Shown here: positions 4,897 through 8,059 of the stretch, in pieces
Numbering within the stretch: the first letter of the stretch is position 1
Layout of the letters: every line of letters starts with the position of its first letter
Origin: Bacilli bacterium
Lineage (GTDB): Bacteria; Bacillota_I; Bacilli_A; RF39; UBA660
Assembly (NCBI GenBank): GCA_900758895.1
Contig: CAAETG010000047.1
Coordinates: forward strand, 1 to 8,059
Reading direction: 5' to 3'
Length of the DNA stretch: 8,059 nt
The notes under the pieces: model-generated
Told to the model about the DNA's origin: nothing
Database searches by the model: none
What the model saw: only the letters and a program-made list of their open reading frames with translations
Program-made: the position numbers and the translations under genes

Positions 4897-5414
4897 TTTT
4901 AGGAATTGATATTGATGATACGATTACTGATAGTAGTAAAACAATAGATATTTATTTAAAAAAAGAGTACCCCGATTATGATAATTATCACATGCTTCCC
5001 AAAAAAGAATATAAACGTTTTTTGAAGAAATATATTAAAGAAATGCGTGATGCTTATCCGATTAAAGAAGGAGTATTAGAAGCTTGGGATTATTTTAAAA
5101 AGAATCATTTTAAAATTATTTTGATAACTGCTCGTGATAATAAAAATTATAGAGGAAATATTAAAGATACCAATAAGTTTTTAGCTCGGCATGGAATTTT
5201 TTATGATAAAATATATTTTAAACAAAAGAAAAAGGGTAAGAAAGCTAGAAAAGAACATGTAGATTTATTTATTGATGATAAAGAGAATAATTTAGATTCT
5301 GTTTCTCGATATGGTATTTCTTGTGTTTGCTTTGGAAAAAGTAGTAAATATCCTAGCTTTCTTGATTGGTATTCATTACTTGATTATATTAAGGAGGTAG
5401 AACAACATGAATGA
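4893..5414 (+). CDS. HAD-superfamily phosphatase, 5'-nucleotidase (NT5C)-like
   Basis: A 173-residue haloacid dehalogenase-fold protein. Motif I is DIDDT at residues 6-10 (nucleophile D6, acid D8), motif II is T79 in ILITAR, a lysine-rich stretch at 111-120 probably gives the motif III lysine, and motif IV is DLFIDD at 124-129. The small cap between motifs I and II and the overall pattern resemble the cytosolic type C 5'-(deoxy)nucleotidase branch, which dephosphorylates nucleoside monophosphates; the substrate here is inferred. It lies between ruvA and ruvB with 4-nt and 8-nt overlaps, so all three should be translated as a unit. No separate ribosome site is obvious at its start, consistent with reinitiation from ruvA. 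Confidence 0.85.
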   Translation: MILGIDIDDTITDSSKTIDIYLKKEYPDYDNYHMLPKKEYKRFLKKYIKEMRDAYPIKEGVLEAWDYFKKNHFKIILITARDNKNYRGNIKDTNKFLARHGIFYDKIYFKQKKKGKKARKEHVDLFIDDKENNLDSVSRYGISCVCFGKSSKYPSFLDWYSLLDYIKEVEQHE

Positions 5415-6414
5415 TGAAAGAATCTTAGATGTCGAAGAATTAGATACTGATACTTTTGAAACTACTTTAAGACCACAAACGTTAGCGGAATATGTTGGTC
5501 AAGAAGAAATTAAAGCTAATTTGAAAGTATTTATTGAAGCGGCTAAAATGCGTGGGGAAGCGTTAGATCATGTTTTATTATATGGACCTCCTGGACTTGG
5601 TAAAACAACACTGGCTCATATTATTGCCAATGAACTGGGAAGTAATATTAAAACAGCGAGTGGACCTTCTTTGGAAAAAAGTGGCGATTTAGCAGCGGTT
5701 TTATCGACGATTGAACCTGGTGATGTTTTATTTATTGATGAAATTCATAGAATGCCTAAATTTGTGGAAGAAATTTTGTATCCGGCGATGGAAGATTTTG
5801 AACTTGATATCATCATTGGGGCAGATGGGAAAAGCAGAAGTATTAAAATTGATTTGCCTCCCTTTACTTTAGTTGGAGCAACAACAAGAGCGGGTGATCT
5901 TTCTAGTCCGCTTCGTGATCGGTTTGGGATTGTCTCTAAACTTAATTATTATAAAGATAGTGAATTACAACAAATTGTAAAAAGAACGGGAAGAGTTCTT
6001 GATATGGAAATTGATGATGATGCGGCTTTAGAGATTGCCAAAAGATGTAGAAAAACACCAAGAGTTGCGAATCGGTTATTTAAGCGTGTTCGTGACTTTG
6101 CTTTGGTTGAAGGTAGTGGCAAAATTGATTATGATATTACAGTTGATAGTTTAAAGCGACTACAAGTAGATGAATATGGTTTAGATCAAATTGATATTGA
6201 ATATTTAACGGCTTTAATCAATAAATTTAATGGTGGCCCTGTTGGTGTTGAGACGATTGCAACAGCGATTGGGGAGGAAGTTACAACGATTGAAGATGTA
6301 GTCGAGCCATTTTTACTCCAAGAGGGATTTATTAAAAGAACCCAGAGAGGAAGAATGGCGACAGATAAAGCTTATGATCATTTGAAGATTGTAAGACAAG
6401 GGACACTTTTTTAG
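5407..6414 (+). CDS. ruvB: Holliday junction branch migration ATPase RuvB
   Basis: AAA+ motor of the RuvAB complex. Its 335 residues show Walker A GPPGLGKT at 60-67, Walker B LFIDE at 108-112, and sensor 1 GATTRAG (157-163). The arginine finger is in PLRDRFG (R170), and the C-terminal winged-helix DNA-binding domain has GGPVGVETIA and QRGRMAT. Length and all motifs are normal, so it should be active. The start at 5407 has an ideal AAGGAGGT at 5391-5398, nine bases upstream, inside the end of the HAD gene. No ruvC is visible; many Bacillota use RecU as the resolvase instead. Confidence 0.98.
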   Translation: MNDERILDVEELDTDTFETTLRPQTLAEYVGQEEIKANLKVFIEAAKMRGEALDHVLLYGPPGLGKTTLAHIIANELGSNIKTASGPSLEKSGDLAAVLSTIEPGDVLFIDEIHRMPKFVEEILYPAMEDFELDIIIGADGKSRSIKIDLPPFTLVGATTRAGDLSSPLRDRFGIVSKLNYYKDSELQQIVKRTGRVLDMEIDDDAALEIAKRCRKTPRVANRLFKRVRDFALVEGSGKIDYDITVDSLKRLQVDEYGLDQIDIEYLTALINKFNGGPVGVETIATAIGEEVTTIEDVVEPFLLQEGFIKRTQRGRMATDKAYDHLKIVRQGTLF

Positions 6415-6426
6415 GGGTGATGTAAA

Positions 6427-6468
6427 ATGCTACAGATTTTGTTAGAAATTGAGTCTTATTTATGTTAA
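6427..6468 (+). CDS. Possible 13-codon mini-ORF between ruvB and folD
   Basis: ATG at 6427 is preceded by GGGGTGA (6414-6420), six bases upstream and overlapping the last base of the ruvB stop, and opens a 13-residue frame, MLQILLEIESYLC, ending TAA. The ribosome site is better than chance would suggest, but the peptide matches nothing I know. It may be a translation-coupled leader, a gene remnant or noise. Confidence 0.2.
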   Translation: MLQILLEIESYLC

Positions 6469-6471
6469 AAT
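6463..6471 (+). promoter_or_regulatory. Possible extended -10 promoter for folD-glyA
   Basis: TGTTAAAAT fits a TGn extended -10 (TAAAAT, five of six); the best -35 candidate, TTAGAA at 6442-6447, is poor. The start would be near 6478, about 35 bases before folD. There is no terminator between ruvB and folD, so readthrough from the ruv operon is equally possible. Confidence 0.3.
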
Positions 6472-6512
6472 CGGAATTTTTGATGGTTATGTAAAAGAAA
6501 GGAAGATTTTAA

Positions 6513-7370
6513 ATGAAATTAATTGATGGAAAACTTGTTTCCGAGAAAATAAAAGAAGAATTAAAAGAAAAAATAGTAAAAAATCACTTACATCCAGGAC
6601 TAGCTATTATTTTAGCAAATCATGATCCAGCGAGTGAAATCTATGTAAGAAATAAAATAAAAGCATGTGAGAAGATTGGCATTCATGCTGAGTTATATCA
6701 GTTTCAAGAAAATAATACCGAAGAAGAAATTATAGAATGCATTCAAAAATTAAATGAAGATGCAAATATTCATGGTATTATTGTTCAAAGTCCGGTTGCT
6801 CCACAATTTCATGAAGATGTGATTACTCGTTATATTGATCCTAAAAAAGATGTTGACGGATTTGGGGTGATGAGTCTTGGCTATTTAGCAAGCAATCAGA
6901 CGAAGTTCTTATCGGCAACCCCTTATGGAATTATTAAATTATTAGAATATGAACAGATTGCTATAAATGGTGCTCATGTAGTGATTGTGGGAAGAAGTAA
7001 GATTGTGGGAAGACCGTTGGCACTTGCTTTATTAAACCGTGATGCAACGGTTACGATTGCTCATTCTAAAACAAAGAATTTAAAAGAGATTACGAGGCAA
7101 GCTGATATTTTAGTTGTTGCTATTGGAAAAGCTAAATTTATTACGGATGAATATATTAAAGATGGTGCTGTTATTATTGATGTGGGTATTAATCGAATTG
7201 AGGGAAAACTTTATGGAGATGTTGATTCTGATGCGGTTAGTAAAAAAGCTCTTTATTTGACACCGGTTCCAGGTGGAGTTGGTCCCATGACCATTGCTAT
7301 GTTGTTATCTAATGTGGTAGATAGTGCATTAAGAAAAAGAGAGGAGAATTATAATGGATTCAAGTATTAA
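6513..7370 (+). CDS. folD: Bifunctional methylenetetrahydrofolate dehydrogenase/cyclohydrolase
   Basis: Interconverts 5,10-methylene-, 5,10-methenyl- and 10-formyl-tetrahydrofolate with NADP, feeding purine and formyl-Met-tRNA synthesis. In its 285 residues the catalytic pair Y44 and K48 lies in YVRNKIKAC, with Q92 and D115 (VDGF) also present. The Rossmann dinucleotide site VVIVGRSKIVGRP is at 156-168 and PVPGGVGPMT at 251-260. Length is normal. Two usually conserved folate-site segments differ: VQSPVA replaces VQLPLP, and VDGFGVMSLG...SATPYG replaces VDGFHPxNxG...PCTPxG. The ATG at 6513 follows AAAGGAAG (6498-6505). The end overlaps glyA by 17 bases, so the two form a one-carbon operon. Function is confident; altered kinetics would be speculation. 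Confidence 0.95.
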   Translation: MKLIDGKLVSEKIKEELKEKIVKNHLHPGLAIILANHDPASEIYVRNKIKACEKIGIHAELYQFQENNTEEEIIECIQKLNEDANIHGIIVQSPVAPQFHEDVITRYIDPKKDVDGFGVMSLGYLASNQTKFLSATPYGIIKLLEYEQIAINGAHVVIVGRSKIVGRPLALALLNRDATVTIAHSKTKNLKEITRQADILVVAIGKAKFITDEYIKDGAVIIDVGINRIEGKLYGDVDSDAVSKKALYLTPVPGGVGPMTIAMLLSNVVDSALRKREENYNGFKY

Positions 7371-8059
7371 AAAAGCGTTAGAAGAGGAGAAGAAGAGGCA
7401 ACAAAATAATATTGAGCTTATTGCTTCTGAAAATTATGTATCAAAAAGTGTCCTTGCTCTTCAAGGAAGTATTTTTACAAATAAATATGCAGAAGGTTAT
7501 CCTTCTAAAAGGTACTATGGAGGATGCGAAAATGTTGATGTGGTAGAAAATTTAGCAATTGAATATGCTACGAAGTTATTTGGGGCTAAATATGCCAATG
7601 TGCAACCTCATAGTGGTTCGAGTGCAAATATGGCGGTATATCGTTCTTTGCTTTCTCCTGGTGATAAAGTAATGGGACTTAATTTGTCTCATGGAGGACA
7701 TTTAACGCATGGAAATCCTGTTAATTTTAGTGGACTTGATTATGAGTTTATTGCTTATAATTTAGATCCTGAAACAGAAATGCTTAATTATGATGAGATT
7801 AGAAGAATTGCTTTAGAAGAACGTCCTCAAATGATTGTTGCTGGGGCTTCTGCTTATTCTCGTTTTATCGATTTTGAAAAATTTAGGGATATTGCTCATG
7901 AAGTAGGTGCTTATTTATTTGTTGATATGGCACATATTGCGGGATTAGTTGCGGCTGGATACCATCAAAATCCAGTTTACTATGCTGATGTTGTTTCTTC
8001 TACGACTCATAAAGCTCTTCGCAGACCTAGAGGAGGAATTATTCTTTCAAATAATGAAG
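7354..8059 (+). CDS. glyA: Serine hydroxymethyltransferase (3' end beyond window)
   Basis: PLP enzyme converting serine and tetrahydrofolate to glycine and methylene-tetrahydrofolate, the substrate of FolD encoded just upstream. The first 235 residues, over half of a usual 410-420, are present and open to the window edge. Visible motifs: ELIASENYVS (21-30), the GYPSKRYYGG substrate loop (48-57), HSGSSANMAVY (86-96), the PLP-binding DMAHIAGL (191-198) with D191 and H194, and the Schiff-base lysine K220 in STTHK. After it the sequence reads ALRRPRGG, where the family has TLRGPRGG; the Arg at 224 (AGA, 8023-8025) replaces a nearly invariant Gly. The ATG follows GAGGAG (7341-7346) inside the end of folD. 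Confidence 0.96.
   Translation, partial: MDSSIKKALEEEKKRQQNNIELIASENYVSKSVLALQGSIFTNKYAEGYPSKRYYGGCENVDVVENLAIEYATKLFGAKYANVQPHSGSSANMAVYRSLLSPGDKVMGLNLSHGGHLTHGNPVNFSGLDYEFIAYNLDPETEMLNYDEIRRIALEERPQMIVAGASAYSRFIDFEKFRDIAHEVGAYLFVDMAHIAGLVAAGYHQNPVYYADVVSSTTHKALRRPRGGIILSNNE

Overview
The window is about 8 kb of AT-rich, densely packed bacterial DNA in which every long gene is on the + strand. Strong AGGAGG-type ribosome sites, short intergenic gaps, TGA used as a stop (in the ruvA and HAD genes) and TGG as the Trp codon suggest a low-GC Bacillota genome using the standard code, probably an uncultured member of Bacilli close to Erysipelotrichia or the RF39-like gut lineages. The taxonomy is inferred from gene style and content only.

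Layout: (1) 21-1025, trpS. (2) 1026-2935, a consensus-like promoter starting at the base after the trpS stop, then cdsA and rseP, which serve phospholipid synthesis and intramembrane proteolysis. (3) 2936-4341, an accessory-looking island. It holds a minus-strand locus for a 27-residue hydrophobic peptide, whose predicted mRNA closes on itself and hides its ribosome site; a + strand terminator; tRNA-Arg(CCG); a DUF3800 RNase H-like gene; and a stand-alone structured small RNA with a perfect -10 box and a strong terminator. (4) 4342-6414, ruvA, a HAD phosphatase and ruvB, joined by 4-nt and 8-nt overlaps. (5) 6513 to the end, folD and glyA, the one-carbon pair, with glyA cut by the window edge.

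The housekeeping genes are ordinary and their families are clear. The most interesting part is 3000-3308. On the minus strand a promoter at 3266-3237 would start an RNA at about 3230, exactly at one end of a long inverted repeat. The RNA would carry a 9-nt near-perfect Shine-Dalgarno locked in a hairpin, a short membrane-peptide ORF, and a 3' end complementary to its own 5' end, followed by a U tract. This is the architecture of a type I toxin mRNA of the hok or AapA kind, but I do not recognise the peptide. No dedicated antisense promoter is visible. However, the first convincing terminator after rseP lies beyond the peptide locus, so the cdsA-rseP transcript could itself supply the antisense RNA.

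A second unassigned element is the RNA at about 4157-4273. It folds into a probable three-way junction followed by a terminator, and I could not match it to any riboswitch or small RNA class I know.
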